64,000 nucleotides of DNA from Novosphingobium sp. Chol11 (GCF_900218065.1 NZ_OBMU01000001.1:667674-731673); one strand, 5' to 3'; counted from the stretch's first letter, positions 17,886-27,741 are shown. Notes: generated from the sequence alone by a model not told the origin. A program made the numbers and translations.

Positions 17886-19016
17886 TCAGACCATCGCCAT
17901 CTGATCGCGATGAACAAGCACTGATCGCGGGAGATGCCCAAGCAGCGCCGCGATATCCTCGCTCCGCTTGCCCGCGATCCGCGCCGCTTCCTCGCTGTCA
18001 TATTCGCTGAGTCCCCGGGCGATCACCCGACCATCGGGCGCGACGATGTCGACAACATCCCCCCGCACGAAGCTGCCTTCAATCTGGGCCACACCGGCGG
18101 GCAGCAAGCTGTTGCCGCGATCCAAAGCCTTTTCCGCGCCGGCGTCAACGACAATGCGGCCGCGAACGGTGAGCCGCCCCGCCAGCCATCCCTTCCGGGC
18201 TCGCTTTGCTGGCGCGGCAACGAAGATCGATCCCTTGCCGCCATTCGACCAATGAGACAGCGGTGCATCGACCTTCCCGGATATGATCGCGAGATGGGCC
18301 CCAGCCCCGGTCGCGATCCGCGCCGCCTCTATTTTGGACGTCATGCCCCCGGACCCCATTCCTGAGGCTGAACCGCTGTCCGCCATTCCCGCGATCCGCG
18401 CATCGATGCGCTCGATTGTCTCTATCAGCATGGCGCTCGCATCGACATGCGGATTGGCGGTGTAAAGCCCGTCAACGTCGGAAAGCAGCACGACTGCGTC
18501 AGCCCGTGCTGCCTGTCCGATGCGCGCTGCCAGACGATCATTGTCGCCGAAACGGATTTCGGCCGTCGCGACGCTGTCATTTTCATTGACGACTGGTACG
18601 ACGTCCAGCGTGATCAGCCGTTCCAGAGTTGCCGACGCGTTGAGATAGCGCCGCCGATGTTCAAGGTCGTCCAGCGTCACCAGCATCTGGGCGGCAGTGA
18701 TGCCTTTATCCTGCAACAGGCGCGCCCAGCATTGAGATAGCGCAATCTGGCCCGTCGCCGCTGCGGCCTGCGCATCCTCCAGGCTGCCGCGCCCGCCCTT
18801 AGGCAGCTTTAGCCGCCGCGCGCCCAGGGCGATGGCGCCCGACGATACGATGATGATCTGCTGCCCCGCAGCCTTGCGCGCAGCCACATCTTCCACCAGC
18901 GTGCGGAGCCAAGCCTCGCGGACCTCTCCGTTTCCATCCACGAGCAAGGCCGAACCGATCTTGATGACCAGCCGCCTTATCTGGGAGGGAGGGAAACCTG
19001 ACGAAGGGGGAGTCAC
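17886..19016 (-). CDS. proB: Glutamate 5-kinase
   Basis: First enzyme of proline synthesis (glutamate to glutamyl 5-phosphate). 376 residues: amino-acid kinase domain starting RRLVIKIGSALLVDGNG, with VSSGAIALGARRL, VVPVVNENDSVATAEIRFGDND and SGMGSGGMTSKIEAARIA; then a C-terminal PUA domain. This is the long PUA-bearing form, usually inhibited by proline. It follows obgE on the same strand, a standard alphaproteobacterial order; proA is not adjacent. Confidence 0.96.
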   Translation of the reverse strand: MTPPSSGFPPSQIRRLVIKIGSALLVDGNGEVREAWLRTLVEDVAARKAAGQQIIIVSSGAIALGARRLKLPKGGRGSLEDAQAAAATGQIALSQCWARLLQDKGITAAQMLVTLDDLEHRRRYLNASATLERLITLDVVPVVNENDSVATAEIRFGDNDRLAARIGQAARADAVVLLSDVDGLYTANPHVDASAMLIETIERIDARIAGMADSGSASGMGSGGMTSKIEAARIATGAGAHLAIISGKVDAPLSHWSNGGKGSIFVAAPAKRARKGWLAGRLTVRGRIVVDAGAEKALDRGNSLLPAGVAQIEGSFVRGDVVDIVAPDGRVIARGLSEYDSEEAARIAGKRSEDIAALLGHLPRSVLVHRDQMAMV

Positions 19017-19067
19017 TGGATCAGTTCCGTTCGGTAACGCTAGGAGGAAATGCGGAACAATGGGCTG

Positions 19068-20165
19068 TCAAATCGGCGACCATGTGGAGTCGCCTTCATC
19101 GCCCGTCTCCTCCTCCTTGTCCGGCTTGTCCTGTTGCAGCAGCGGCAGCACGGCATCCAACAGTGGCTGCACACCTTCGCCGGTGGCGCCGGAGATGATA
19201 AATATCTTCTCAACGCCAGCCTCGCGGTGAAGCTGAGCTGCGAGGTCGTCCATCAACTCCTGTCCGAGAAGATCGCCTTTGTTGAGCGCTACGATCTGCG
19301 GCTTGTCGGCCAGCCCTTCGCCATAGGCCTCCAGTTCGTCCTGCACGATGCGGAATTGTTCCACCGGATCGTCTCCGGTGGCATCGATCAGATGCAGCAG
19401 CACCCGGCAGCGCTCTATATGGCCCAGAAACCGGTCGCCAATGCCCGCGCCTTCCGCCGCGCCCTCGATCAGGCCGGGGATATCCGCCAGCACGAATTCG
19501 CGGTCACGATGTGTGACGACTCCAAGCTGTGGCTTGGTCGTGGTGAAAGCGTAAGCGCCAACCTTCGCCTTGGTATTAGTCACCTGATTGATAAAGGTCG
19601 ACTTGCCCGCATTCGGCATGCCGACCAAGCCGACATCAGCGAGCAGTTTGAGGCGCAGCCACACCCACATTTCCTGCCCCGGCCAACCGGTTCCATGCTG
19701 TCGCGGCGCACGGTTAGTGCTTGTTTTGTAGGACAGGTTGCCACGGCCGCCGTCGCCGCCGCGCAAAAAGACGAGGCGCTGCCCTACCTCGGTGAAGTCG
19801 GCGAGCAGTTCCTGTTCCTCATATTCCGGATAACCATCCTCGTCCTCCGTCCCCTCTATGGGCTGGGGATCGGACAGGATTTGCGTTCCGACAGGCACTT
19901 TGATGACCAGATCATTACCGCCCGCGCCGTAACGATTCTTGCCTGCGCCCGGCAGGCCGCGCTGTGCCTTGAAATGCTGTGTGTAGCGGAAGTCGATCAG
20001 GGTGTTGAGGCCGGCTACCGCTTCGAAAATAATATCTCCACCCTTGCCGCCGTTGCCGCCGTCGGGCCCGCCATATTCGACATATTTCTCACGCCGGAAA
20101 CTAACCGCGCCGGGGCCGCCCCAGCCGGACTTGATGTAAATCTTCGCCTGATCCAGAAAATGCAT
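19068..20165 (-). CDS. obgE: GTPase Obg/CgtA
   Basis: Essential ribosome-associated GTPase. 365 residues from MHFLDQAKIYIKSG at 20165, a start that fits the glycine-rich Obg fold better than the one four codons upstream. Obg domain with GGPGAVSFRREKYVEYGGPDG and GGDGGRGN; G1 GMPNAGKSTFI, G3 DIPGLIEGAAEGAG, G4 ALNKGD; acidic variable C-terminus (DKEEETGDEGD). Sits between the GNAT gene and proB, downstream of rplU-rpmA. Confidence 0.96.
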   Translation of the reverse strand: MHFLDQAKIYIKSGWGGPGAVSFRREKYVEYGGPDGGNGGKGGDIIFEAVAGLNTLIDFRYTQHFKAQRGLPGAGKNRYGAGGNDLVIKVPVGTQILSDPQPIEGTEDEDGYPEYEEQELLADFTEVGQRLVFLRGGDGGRGNLSYKTSTNRAPRQHGTGWPGQEMWVWLRLKLLADVGLVGMPNAGKSTFINQVTNTKAKVGAYAFTTTKPQLGVVTHRDREFVLADIPGLIEGAAEGAGIGDRFLGHIERCRVLLHLIDATGDDPVEQFRIVQDELEAYGEGLADKPQIVALNKGDLLGQELMDDLAAQLHREAGVEKIFIISGATGEGVQPLLDAVLPLLQQDKPDKEEETGDEGDSTWSPI

Positions 20166-20280
20166 GGGCTGGCCCATAGCCGCTTATGGTGCGGAATTAA
20201 ACCTCGCCGTCTGCTGTCGACCTCAAACTGACAATTCACCAGCGTGGACGGCGTATAGAAACGCCGTCCACGCCTTTCAT

Positions 20281-20856
20281 TCAGGCCGCGAGTGCGGGCA
20301 GTGCATCCTCATAAAGGTCCATGGCCGGGTCGATCGTCATTCGTCCGGCCACACCTTCTTCGAAGATCAGGCAATCGGCGATTGTGCCCCGCGCGGGACT
20401 ATAGCGTTGCTCGACCCGGCCCGTATGGCGGAAACCGATCTTGCGGAGGACGTTGCCCGATGCAGGGTTATCGGCAAAATGCACGGCCTGAATTCCACTG
20501 ACGCCCGCAGCCCGTGCCATACTGAATACAGCGCGCGCCGCCTCGGTCGCGAAGCCGAGGCCCCAATAGGGTCGTGCTATCCAGTAACCCAGCTCCGGCG
20601 TGCCATCTTCGCCCAATTGAACGCCGCAGCCGCCGACAAGACGCGGTGCGCCGCGAGTACGGGAAAAGGCCAGAAGACTCGGCAGGCAGTTGTCCTGGGG
20701 AAGCGAGAGGAAGTGGCGCGCGTCATCAATGCCGTAGGACGCCGGGGCCCGGGTCAAGTTGCGCAGAACCGCCGGATCGCCGAACGCCTCGGCCAGCGCG
20801 GATGCGTCTTCCATCCAACCGGGTCTCAGGAGCAAACGGGGGGTGCGGGCGAACAT
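20281..20856 (-). CDS. GNAT family N-acetyltransferase (RimJ/RimL-like)
   Basis: 191 residues with the RimJ-like acetyltransferase pattern: N-terminal TPRLLLRPGWMEDA, LGYWIARPYWGLGFATEAARAV as the acetyl-CoA pyrophosphate loop region, and the late VHFADNPASGNVLRKIGFRHTG block. It lies between rpmA and obgE, a position where alphaproteobacteria often carry a GNAT gene. The target (ribosomal protein N-terminus or small molecule) is not known. Confidence 0.9.
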   Translation of the reverse strand: MFARTPRLLLRPGWMEDASALAEAFGDPAVLRNLTRAPASYGIDDARHFLSLPQDNCLPSLLAFSRTRGAPRLVGGCGVQLGEDGTPELGYWIARPYWGLGFATEAARAVFSMARAAGVSGIQAVHFADNPASGNVLRKIGFRHTGRVEQRYSPARGTIADCLIFEEGVAGRMTIDPAMDLYEDALPALAA

Positions 20857-21007
20857 TTTAAAATCTCTCCTCTGATCGACACGCCAATGGCCGCAAAAAG
20901 TTACGGCTTGACGACTTCTTCCTCTGGCTGAGCCCCGCCCGCATGACGCGCGAGAAGCCCCAGGGTTCCAGAGGTTTGAGGGAAAATGAGGGGAGGTGCC
21001 GCCGAAC

Positions 21008-21043
21008 AGAAAAAGGGGCGCTCCCTGATGGGGCGCCCCTTAT
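21008..21043 (-). terminator. Rho-independent terminator of rplU-rpmA
   Basis: On the minus strand an 8-bp stem AGGGGCGC/GCGCCCCT (positions 21014-21021 with 21033-21040) is followed by five T residues, 90 bp past the rpmA stop. The rest of the roughly 270-bp space up to the GNAT gene holds no recognised gene. It implies that obgE and the GNAT gene are read mainly from another promoter. Confidence 0.8.
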
Positions 21044-21129
21044 TTCCCTCGGATTACCGGAGACGGCTTGAAACCATTCTCCGGAAGGATCGCCCCGATG
21101 ATGAGGGACGATCCGTCATTGATCGTCCG

Positions 21130-21399
21130 TTATTCGGCTGCTTCAGCCATCGCATCGACCGACACATATTTGCGGCCGAGCTTGCCAGTGTGGAATACCA
21201 CGCGACCTTCGCCAAGGGCGAAGAGGGTATGGTCCTTACCCATGCCGACATTGCGGCCAGGATATACGCGGGTGCCACGCTGGCGGATGATGATGTTGCC
21301 GCCGATCACTTCCTGACCGCCGAACTTCTTCACGCCAAGGCGCTTCGATTCTGAATCGCGACCGTTACGCGATGAACCGCCAGCTTTTTTATGTGCCAT
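21130..21399 (-). CDS. rpmA: 50S ribosomal protein L27
   Basis: 89 residues starting [20 protein letters not shown], with the conserved [22 protein letters not shown] block. The N-terminus reaches the peptidyl-transferase centre. It begins MAHKKAG directly, without the cleaved leader seen in Firmicutes. Downstream of rplU by about 30 bp. Confidence 0.98.
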   Translation of the reverse strand: MAHKKAGGSSRNGRDSESKRLGVKKFGGQEVIGGNIIIRQRGTRVYPGRNVGMGKDHTLFALGEGRVVFHTGKLGRKYVSVDAMAEAAE

Positions 21400-21429
21400 G
21401 ACTCAAACTCCTCGAAACTGGACTGCGGC

Positions 21430-21726
21430 TCAGGCGATCGACACGATCTTCAGGATCGTGTGATTCTGGCGGTGGCCGTTGCGACGGCGGTAGTTATGCC
21501 GACGACGCTTCTTGAAAACGATAACCTTTTCGCCCTTCGCCTGCGCGATGATCTCCGCGGCGACGGTCAGCTTGCTGGCATCCTTCACGTCGCTGCCTTC
21601 GCCGGCGAACAGGACGTCATCCAACGTCACCTTGTCACCAGCCTCACCGGCCAGCTTCTCGACGACGATCTTGTCTCCGGCGGCGACGCGATACTGCTTG
21701 CCGCCCGTGCGCACGACTGCGAACAT
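21430..21726 (-). CDS. rplU: 50S ribosomal protein L21
   Basis: 98 residues from [18 protein letters not shown] at 21726. An upstream in-frame start (21747) would add MNEKRRA and is less typical. Conserved core with [24 protein letters not shown] and [10 protein letters not shown] at the C-terminus. First gene of the rplU-rpmA pair. Confidence 0.97.
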   Translation of the reverse strand: MFAVVRTGGKQYRVAAGDKIVVEKLAGEAGDKVTLDDVLFAGEGSDVKDASKLTVAAEIIAQAKGEKVIVFKKRRRHNYRRRNGHRQNHTILKIVSIA

Positions 21727-21944
21727 GGCTCTTCTCTTCTCGTTCAAATCTGCTTTACGCAGATCGTCGAGGACATGAAGTCCTGTTGACCCGCGCGGGA
21801 ATGTGGCCCGGTAGTGGACTGACTCGCTTCTGTCAACCGGGATGCCCCATTCTAGGGGGTGGTTTTTGCGCGGGCTAGAGCCTATCTTCCGTCCCGGAAG
21901 GAAACTCGCCGCGCATGATGCCCCGATCTGACAGGACAGAAAGC

Positions 21945-22316
21945 ATGAGCGGCAGGCTGCTCTTCATGCTGACCCTGTGGATGGCGATCAGCGTCGCGTT
22001 GTTGAGCGCCCTTACCCCCCTAGGCCCCCCGTCCAGCAAGATAACTGGTTCCGCCTTCAATCCAGCGACTACGGACGTGGTTTTGAAAGCGCGGGCTCTG
22101 TCGATCCCGCCTGGCGAGCGCGTGAACGCCCCAGGCGACAATGACAGCATTGCGCCCATGACTTCGGTCATACAATGGGTGGTCTTCGCTACGGCCATAT
22201 TGGTCGTCGCCTGGCTGTTGCGCCCGCTTCCCGTAGCCAGTCCTGCCATCACGCAACGCGTGCAAAGGCACTTTCCTAATGGCTTTCACGCCCGCGCGCC
22301 ACCTGCCCTGATCTAA
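21945..22316 (+). CDS. Hypothetical membrane protein
   Basis: Unrecognised, about 123 residues from [20 protein letters not shown]. Two hydrophobic helices, one at the N-terminus and one near residues 75-95 ([14 protein letters not shown]), separated by a polar, proline-rich loop that would face the periplasm. Start chosen at the second ATG because it begins the first helix directly; the first ATG is at 21915. Codon use looks coding, but no family is recognised. Confidence 0.5.
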   Translation: MSGRLLFMLTLWMAISVALLSALTPLGPPSSKITGSAFNPATTDVVLKARALSIPPGERVNAPGDNDSIAPMTSVIQWVVFATAILVVAWLLRPLPVASPAITQRVQRHFPNGFHARAPPALI

Positions 22317-22355
22317 CGCATATTCCGTTAAATCGTCAGGACAGGAGATATTTTG

Positions 22356-22481
22356 ATGGTCCGGAGACGGTCGCGCCGCAGCAAACGCCGTCCGCCATGG
22401 TGGTTCATGCCCACAGTATTGGCTGGACTGGGTGCTGCTGGAGCCTTGTTGTCGGCCGCCATGCTGGCGGTTGCAGAATGA
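22356..22481 (+). CDS. Small single-helix membrane protein (41 aa)
   Basis: A short open frame with an AGGAGA ribosome-binding site 7 bases upstream. The N-terminus is strongly basic (MVRRRSRRSKRRPPWWFM), followed by one hydrophobic helix rich in Ala, Leu and Gly, and ends AVAE. It would make a small inner-membrane protein with its basic end in the cytoplasm. Position between two + strand genes and the good start site support it; no family is recognised. Confidence 0.5.
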   Translation: MVRRRSRRSKRRPPWWFMPTVLAGLGAAGALLSAAMLAVAE

Positions 22482-22543
22482 AAATATGATATGCTGCCGG
22501 TGGAGGCGATAAACGCTCCGCCGGCAGACAGGGAAGGACGTTT

Positions 22544-24184
22544 ATGCCTCACCACACGCCCCTGATCGGAACAATCGTCGCGGGCCTTGTTGTTGCTTTC
22601 ATAATGGGCGCCATTGCGCATCGCCTCAAATTATCGCCACTCGTCGGCTATCTCATCGCCGGGATCATGGTTGGCCCCTTCACGCCAGGCTTTGTAGCCA
22701 ACACCAGCTTGGCTAACGAACTGGCCGAGATTGGCGTCATCCTTTTGATGTTCGGGGTCGGGCTACATTTTTCTCTGCGTGACCTGCTGTCGGTTAAGAA
22801 TATCGCGGTGCCCGGAGCCATAGGGCAGATCGCGGTCGCGACGCTGCTTGGCCTGGGGCTATCGCACTATATGGGCTGGCCAGTTATGGGCGGTATCGTG
22901 TTCGGCCTTGCCCTATCGGTGGCGAGCACGGTCGTGCTGCTGCGCGCCCTACAGGGAGCCGACCTTGTCGAAACGCGACGCGGACGCATAGCCGTGGGCT
23001 GGCTGATCGTGGAAGACCTGGTGATGGTGCTGGCGCTTGTGCTGCTGCCCGCGCTGGCAAAGGTAATGAACAACGCTGATGCTTCAGCCGGAATGGGCGA
23101 TCTGTTGGCGCCTCTCCTCAGCACCTTGCTGAAGGTTGCCGGGTTCGTGGCTTTGATGCTGCTAGTGGGCCGCCGGGTCATTCCCTGGGCGCTGCATTGG
23201 GTGGTTCACACGGGGTCGCGCGAGCTGTTTCGTTTGGCTGTGCTTGCCATCGCTCTGGGCGTGGCCTTCGGCGCAGCGGTTGCGTTTGACGTGTCGTTCG
23301 CTCTTGGCGCCTTCTTCGCAGGCATGATCCTGGGTGAGACGCCGCTCAGCCGCCGGGCGACGGAGGAGACATTGCCATTACGCGATGCATTCGCCGTGCT
23401 GTTCTTCGTATCGGTTGGCATGCTGTTCAACCCGGCGGTGCTGATCGAGCAGCCTCTACCGCTGCTCGCCACCGTGGCGATCATCATCGTCGGCAAGTCC
23501 ATTGCCGCCTTTGCGATCGTGCGTGCGTTTGGATATCCGGGTGACACGGCTCTGACCATTGCAGCAAGCCTGGCTCAGATCGGCGAGTTTTCGTTCATCC
23601 TCGCGACGCTCGGCACGGGGCTTGGTGTGCTTCCGGCGGAGGGACGCGACCTGATTCTCGCGGGGGCGATCGTGTCGATCTTCCTTAACCCCTTCATCTT
23701 CTCGATGATCGTGCGGGGACATAAAAAGGAGGAAATCGAGGAGGAAGAAGAAGCGGAAAAGGCACGCCAACGGCCGCATATCGGCCATGTCATCCTGGTC
23801 GGCTATGGACGTGTCGGCAAGTTGATCGCGGAACGGCTGGCCGAACGCAAAGCGCATTTCGTGGTTCTGGAGGCGGATGCCGAGCGAGCAGAGGAGGCCG
23901 AGGAAGCCGGGCACCCTGTCGTGCGGGGAAGCGCGCTGGAGGACCGCCATCTGATGGCGGCAGGCATTTGCGAGGCGCGGCGATTGCTGATCGCAGTACC
24001 CGAAGGGTTCGAGGGCGGTGCGATCCATGAGCATGCGCGGCATCTTAACCCGAAGCTGCAGGTGATCGCTCGGGCACACAGCGATGCGGAGGTCGCGCAT
24101 CTCGAAGGGATGGGCGTGCCGCATGTCGTGATGGGTGAACGAGAATTGGCGGCGCGGATGCTCCAGCTTTCCGGCGCGGGCTGA
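22544..24184 (+). CDS. YbaL/KefB-type monovalent cation:proton antiporter with TrkA-N domain
   Basis: CPA2-family transporter, 546 residues. Around 12 membrane helices fill residues 5-385 (LSPLVGYLIAGIMVGPF, FDVSFALGAFFAGMILGETP). A charged linker (KKEEIEEEEEAEKARQRP) leads to a C-terminal Rossmann domain HVILVGYGRVGKLIAERL that binds NAD(H)/nucleotides and gates the channel. The order and length match YbaL-like K+/H+ antiporters rather than glutathione-gated KefB/C, though the distinction is not firm. Convergent with the photolyase gene. Confidence 0.92.
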   Translation: MPHHTPLIGTIVAGLVVAFIMGAIAHRLKLSPLVGYLIAGIMVGPFTPGFVANTSLANELAEIGVILLMFGVGLHFSLRDLLSVKNIAVPGAIGQIAVATLLGLGLSHYMGWPVMGGIVFGLALSVASTVVLLRALQGADLVETRRGRIAVGWLIVEDLVMVLALVLLPALAKVMNNADASAGMGDLLAPLLSTLLKVAGFVALMLLVGRRVIPWALHWVVHTGSRELFRLAVLAIALGVAFGAAVAFDVSFALGAFFAGMILGETPLSRRATEETLPLRDAFAVLFFVSVGMLFNPAVLIEQPLPLLATVAIIIVGKSIAAFAIVRAFGYPGDTALTIAASLAQIGEFSFILATLGTGLGVLPAEGRDLILAGAIVSIFLNPFIFSMIVRGHKKEEIEEEEEAEKARQRPHIGHVILVGYGRVGKLIAERLAERKAHFVVLEADAERAEEAEEAGHPVVRGSALEDRHLMAAGICEARRLLIAVPEGFEGGAIHEHARHLNPKLQVIARAHSDAEVAHLEGMGVPHVVMGERELAARMLQLSGAG

Positions 24185-24187
24185 ACG

Positions 24188-25723
24188 TCAACCTAAGCTT
24201 TTGAGGAACCGTGCCGCCTGATCCCGGATGGCGGCGCGGTCTTCCTCGGTCATTTTTTCCCAATTGCGATAAGGCATGCCGAGGCGCGGGTTCTGGCGAA
24301 GCTTGCGTTCGTTACGCGCGAGGAAGTCCCAGTACAGGGCGTTGAAGGGGCAGGCGTCCTGGCCCACCCGCTGCTTCACGTCATAGCGGCAATGGCGGCA
24401 ATAGTCCGACATGCGGTTGATATAGGCTCCGCCCGCCGCGTAGGGCTTCGATCCCAATAGCCCTCCGTCAGCGAAAAGCGCCATGCCGAGCGTGTTGGGT
24501 ATCTCGACCCACTCATAGGCGTCGGCATAAACCTCCAAATACCAGACATGGACCTGGATTGGCTCGATTCCGGCGAGCAGCGCGAAGTTGCCCGTGATCA
24601 TCAGCCGCTGAATATGATGGGCATAGGCGTGGTCGATGGTCTGGCCAATCGCCTGGGCCATGCAATGCATATCGGTGTCGCCAGTCCAGTAAAAGCCGGG
24701 CAGATCGCGTCGGGCTTCCAAGGCATTGCGGCTGCCATAATCCGGCCCTTCATGCCAATAAACGCCGCGCACATATTCGCGCCAGCCGATGATCTGGCGG
24801 ATGAAGCCTTCCGCAGCGTTCAGCGGCACCTTGCCTGCTTGATAGCGCTGCTCCACCTCCTTCACCAAGGCCAACGGATCGAGCAGGCCGTTGTTGATAT
24901 AGGGGGACAATATGGAGTGCCACAGGAAAGGCTCTCCGGTGAGCATCGCGTCCTGATAATCGCCGAACCGGGGGAGTGCTTCGTCTAGAAAGCGCGCCTG
25001 CTGCCGTTGGGCGTCTTCGTGGGTGACGGCAAAGGCGAAATGGTCGAGCGAGCCGATGTGATTGGCGAAACGCTCCGCAACCAATGCAATGACCTCCCGG
25101 GTGATTGCGTCCGGTTTGAAGGCGAGAGGGCGGGGCATCAGTAGATCGCGTTGGGGCGGAGGCTTGCGGTTTTCGGCGTCGAAATTCCACTGGCCGCCTT
25201 CAGGTTGGCCCTCTTCGTCAACTAACAGGCCGGTCTTGCGGCGCATGTCGCGGTAGAAGAATTCCATGCGGAGTTGCTTGCGCGCGGCTGCCCAGCTGTC
25301 GAACTCGGCATGGAAGCAAAGGAAGCGATCGTCCTCATGAATGGTGACGGGCAGGGCGAAGCGGCCCTCCCATTCCTCCAGCATCGCACGGACGCGCCAT
25401 TCGCCTGCTTCGGTGACGTGGATGGCGCGGGGCTGGTGACGATCGATTGCGCGGGCGGTTTCGCCGGTGAAGCTGCCGCTGTTTGCCGGGTCGTCGACGC
25501 GGACATAATCGACGGTCCAACCAAGTGCGCGCATCCGTTCGGCATGATGGCGCATGGCCGAGAGGATGTAGGCAATCTTGGCCTTGTGATGGCGAACATA
25601 GGTGGTTTCGTCCGCCACCTCCATCATCAGAAGGACGCTGTCTCCTGGATCAGCCTCGGCAAGCGAGGATATGTCGGGCGTCAGCTGATCGCCCAGGATC
25701 GGGATGAGGATAGGGCGCTTCAT
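24188..25723 (-). CDS. Fe-S cluster cryptochrome/photolyase (PhrB-like, probable (6-4) photolyase)
   Basis: 511 residues of the FeS-BCP / deoxyribodipyrimidine photolyase-related family, flavoproteins that use light to repair UV lesions. N-terminal ILIPILGDQLTPDISSL, then GWTVDYVRVDD; C-terminal catalytic domain with FIRQIIGWREYVRGVYWH, FYWTGDTDMHCM, and HHIQRLMITGNFALL. The cysteines expected for the 4Fe-4S cluster are present: MHCMAQ, YCRHCRY and DACPFN. Start at 25723 (MKRPILIPILGDQL); a longer form at 25765 overlaps the intergenic space before the helicase gene. Activity on (6-4) products is by family analogy. Confidence 0.93.
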   Translation of the reverse strand: MKRPILIPILGDQLTPDISSLAEADPGDSVLLMMEVADETTYVRHHKAKIAYILSAMRHHAERMRALGWTVDYVRVDDPANSGSFTGETARAIDRHQPRAIHVTEAGEWRVRAMLEEWEGRFALPVTIHEDDRFLCFHAEFDSWAAARKQLRMEFFYRDMRRKTGLLVDEEGQPEGGQWNFDAENRKPPPQRDLLMPRPLAFKPDAITREVIALVAERFANHIGSLDHFAFAVTHEDAQRQQARFLDEALPRFGDYQDAMLTGEPFLWHSILSPYINNGLLDPLALVKEVEQRYQAGKVPLNAAEGFIRQIIGWREYVRGVYWHEGPDYGSRNALEARRDLPGFYWTGDTDMHCMAQAIGQTIDHAYAHHIQRLMITGNFALLAGIEPIQVHVWYLEVYADAYEWVEIPNTLGMALFADGGLLGSKPYAAGGAYINRMSDYCRHCRYDVKQRVGQDACPFNALYWDFLARNERKLRQNPRLGMPYRNWEKMTEEDRAAIRDQAARFLKSLG

Positions 25724-25765
25724 TATGGCGCTAATGCGTGAAGCCCCCATCCGTGTCCGTGGCAA

Positions 25766-27511
25766 CTATCCGCGGGGTTTGCGGGGGCCTCCCTTGCGCG
25801 GACCGCCCTTGAACGGGCGGGCGCCATAAGCGGGCTTGGGTCCGCGTCCTTCGTTGGGGCGGCCCTTGCCGCGTGGGCCTTCGCGGCGGTTTTCGCGAGC
25901 AGCCTCCCGCGGTGCGCCCTCGATCTGTTCGAAAGCGACGTCCGCGCCCTCGTCATTCGCTTCCCCGGTACGCTTGACCGCGCCGATGAAGCGCGAAACG
26001 ATAGCGGACGGGATTTCGAACATCGTCTCGTTTGCGGCGATACGGATGGCGCCAATGTCCTGGCGCGAAACGTGACCGCGGCGGCAGATCAGCGGCAGAA
26101 TCCAGCGCGGATCGGCGTTCTGGCGGCGGCCGATGTCCATGCGGAACCAGACGGTGTCCTCGAAGCCGGGGCGCGGGCCGTCGCGCCGGGGAGGGGCTTC
26201 GCTGGCGTCGAGCAATTCTTCGGGCGCGGGCAGGGCGGCGCGAGCGCTCTTCACCAGCATGGCGGCGATTTCCTTGGGGCTCTTTTCGGCGAGAAGCTCG
26301 GCACCGAGCGCCCAGTCCTGCTCGTCCAGCTCGGCACGCTCCATCAGGCGCTCGCGCAGGCGGGCATTGTCCTGCTGCTGGATCGCCTCCTTGCTGGGCG
26401 GGGTGCCCCATTCGACCGGGATCTTCGCACCACGCAGCATGGATTCAACGCGGCGGCGGCGGGGATAGGGGACGATGAGGACAGCCGTTCCCTTCTTGCC
26501 CGCGCGGCCAGTGCGGCCGGATCGGTGCTGCATCGTTTCGGCATCACGCGGGATTTCGACATGGACGACAAGGCTGAGGTTGGGCAGGTCGATGCCACGC
26601 GCCGCGACGTCGGTGGCTACGCAGACGCGGGCGCGGCGGTCGCGGAGCGCCTGAAGGGCGTGGTTGCGCTCGTTCTGGCTATGCTCGCCAGACAAGGCGA
26701 CCGCTGCGAAGCCGCGTTCGGTAAGGCTGGCGTGGAGGTGACGGACATTGTCGCGGGTGGCGCAGAAGAGGATCGCGGTTTCCGCTTCATGATAACGCAG
26801 CAGGTTGACCACCGCGTTCTCGATATCGGCGGGCGCTACGGTCACGGCCTGATAGCTGATGTCGCCATGGCCGCGTTCGTCGCTGACGGTGGAGATGCGC
26901 AGCGCGTCCTTCTGGTAGCGCTTGGCCAGCGCCACGATGGGCTTGGGCATGGTGGCGGAGAAGAGCAGCGTGCGGCGGCCTTCCGGCGCGCCGTCGAGGA
27001 TTTCCTCCAGATCTTCGCGGAAGCCCATGTCGAGCATCTCGTCCGCTTCATCGAGGATCACGGTCTTGAGGCCGGAGAGGTCCAGCGCGCCGCGTTCAAG
27101 ATGGTCGCGCAGGCGGCCGGGGGTGCCGACGACGATGTGCGCGCCGTGGGACAGGGCGCGGCGTTCCTTGGCGGCGTCCATGCCGCCGACGCAGGTGGCG
27201 ATGCGGGCGCGGGCTTCACCGTAGAGCCATTCCAGTTCGCGGCTGACCTGCAGCGCCAGTTCGCGGGTGGGGGCTATGGCGAGGGCAAGCGGCTTTCCGG
27301 CCACGGGCAGGCGCATCTGTTCGCCGAGCAGTTCGCCCGCCATGGCGAGGCCGAAAGCGACCGTCTTGCCCGAGCCGGTCTGCGCTGAAACGATGAGATC
27401 GCGCCCTTCGGCTTCGGGTTGGGTGACTTCGGCCTGGACGGGGGTCAGGCTTTCATAGCCTTTCCGCGTCAGCGCGTCCGAGAGGAGAGGGGGTAGATGT
27501 TCAAAAGACAT
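25766..27511 (-). CDS. DEAD-box RNA helicase
   Basis: 581 residues. RecA-like core with Q-motif region (GYESLTPVQAEV), SAQTGSGKTVAF, PTRELALQ, VILDEADEMLDMGF, SATMP, and HRSGRTGRAGKKG. After the core comes a domain resembling the DbpA/CsdA RNA-binding fold (RRQNADPRWILPLICRRGHV ending VSRFIG), then a basic RG/PK-rich tail (GKGRPNEGRGPKPAYGARP). This layout fits CsdA/DeaD-like helicases that act on structured RNA and ribosome assembly, often at low temperature. Assignment to a named subfamily is not certain. Confidence 0.92.
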   Translation of the reverse strand: MSFEHLPPLLSDALTRKGYESLTPVQAEVTQPEAEGRDLIVSAQTGSGKTVAFGLAMAGELLGEQMRLPVAGKPLALAIAPTRELALQVSRELEWLYGEARARIATCVGGMDAAKERRALSHGAHIVVGTPGRLRDHLERGALDLSGLKTVILDEADEMLDMGFREDLEEILDGAPEGRRTLLFSATMPKPIVALAKRYQKDALRISTVSDERGHGDISYQAVTVAPADIENAVVNLLRYHEAETAILFCATRDNVRHLHASLTERGFAAVALSGEHSQNERNHALQALRDRRARVCVATDVAARGIDLPNLSLVVHVEIPRDAETMQHRSGRTGRAGKKGTAVLIVPYPRRRRVESMLRGAKIPVEWGTPPSKEAIQQQDNARLRERLMERAELDEQDWALGAELLAEKSPKEIAAMLVKSARAALPAPEELLDASEAPPRRDGPRPGFEDTVWFRMDIGRRQNADPRWILPLICRRGHVSRQDIGAIRIAANETMFEIPSAIVSRFIGAVKRTGEANDEGADVAFEQIEGAPREAARENRREGPRGKGRPNEGRGPKPAYGARPFKGGPRKGGPRKPRG

Positions 27512-27685
27512 TATATTTTCCGTCGGTAAAGCGACCCGCCATTCCCGACGGATACATGGATGACCTGATGTGCTCCAGCTGCTGCTGGAGCCCGGAGTGC
27601 AGGTCGCACACCCCGAAGTTCACACCGTTGTTGGGGTCGTTCAAGGCGACTGAAATCCCCGGTGGCGGGATACCCAAAATAAGAA

Positions 27686-27718
27686 GGCCGCCTTCCCCCG
27701 CAAAGAGGGAAGGCGGCC
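27686..27718 (-). terminator. Rho-independent terminator after rplA
   Basis: A perfect 12-bp stem GGCCGCCTTCCC/GGGAAGGCGGCC (27686-27697 with 27707-27718) about 25 bp past the rplA stop, followed on the minus strand by TTCTTATTTT. It closes the secE-nusG-rplK-rplA unit. The rest of the space up to the helicase gene shows no gene. Confidence 0.8.
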
Positions 27719-27741
27719 CCTTTATTGCTTGTCAGCGAGAA

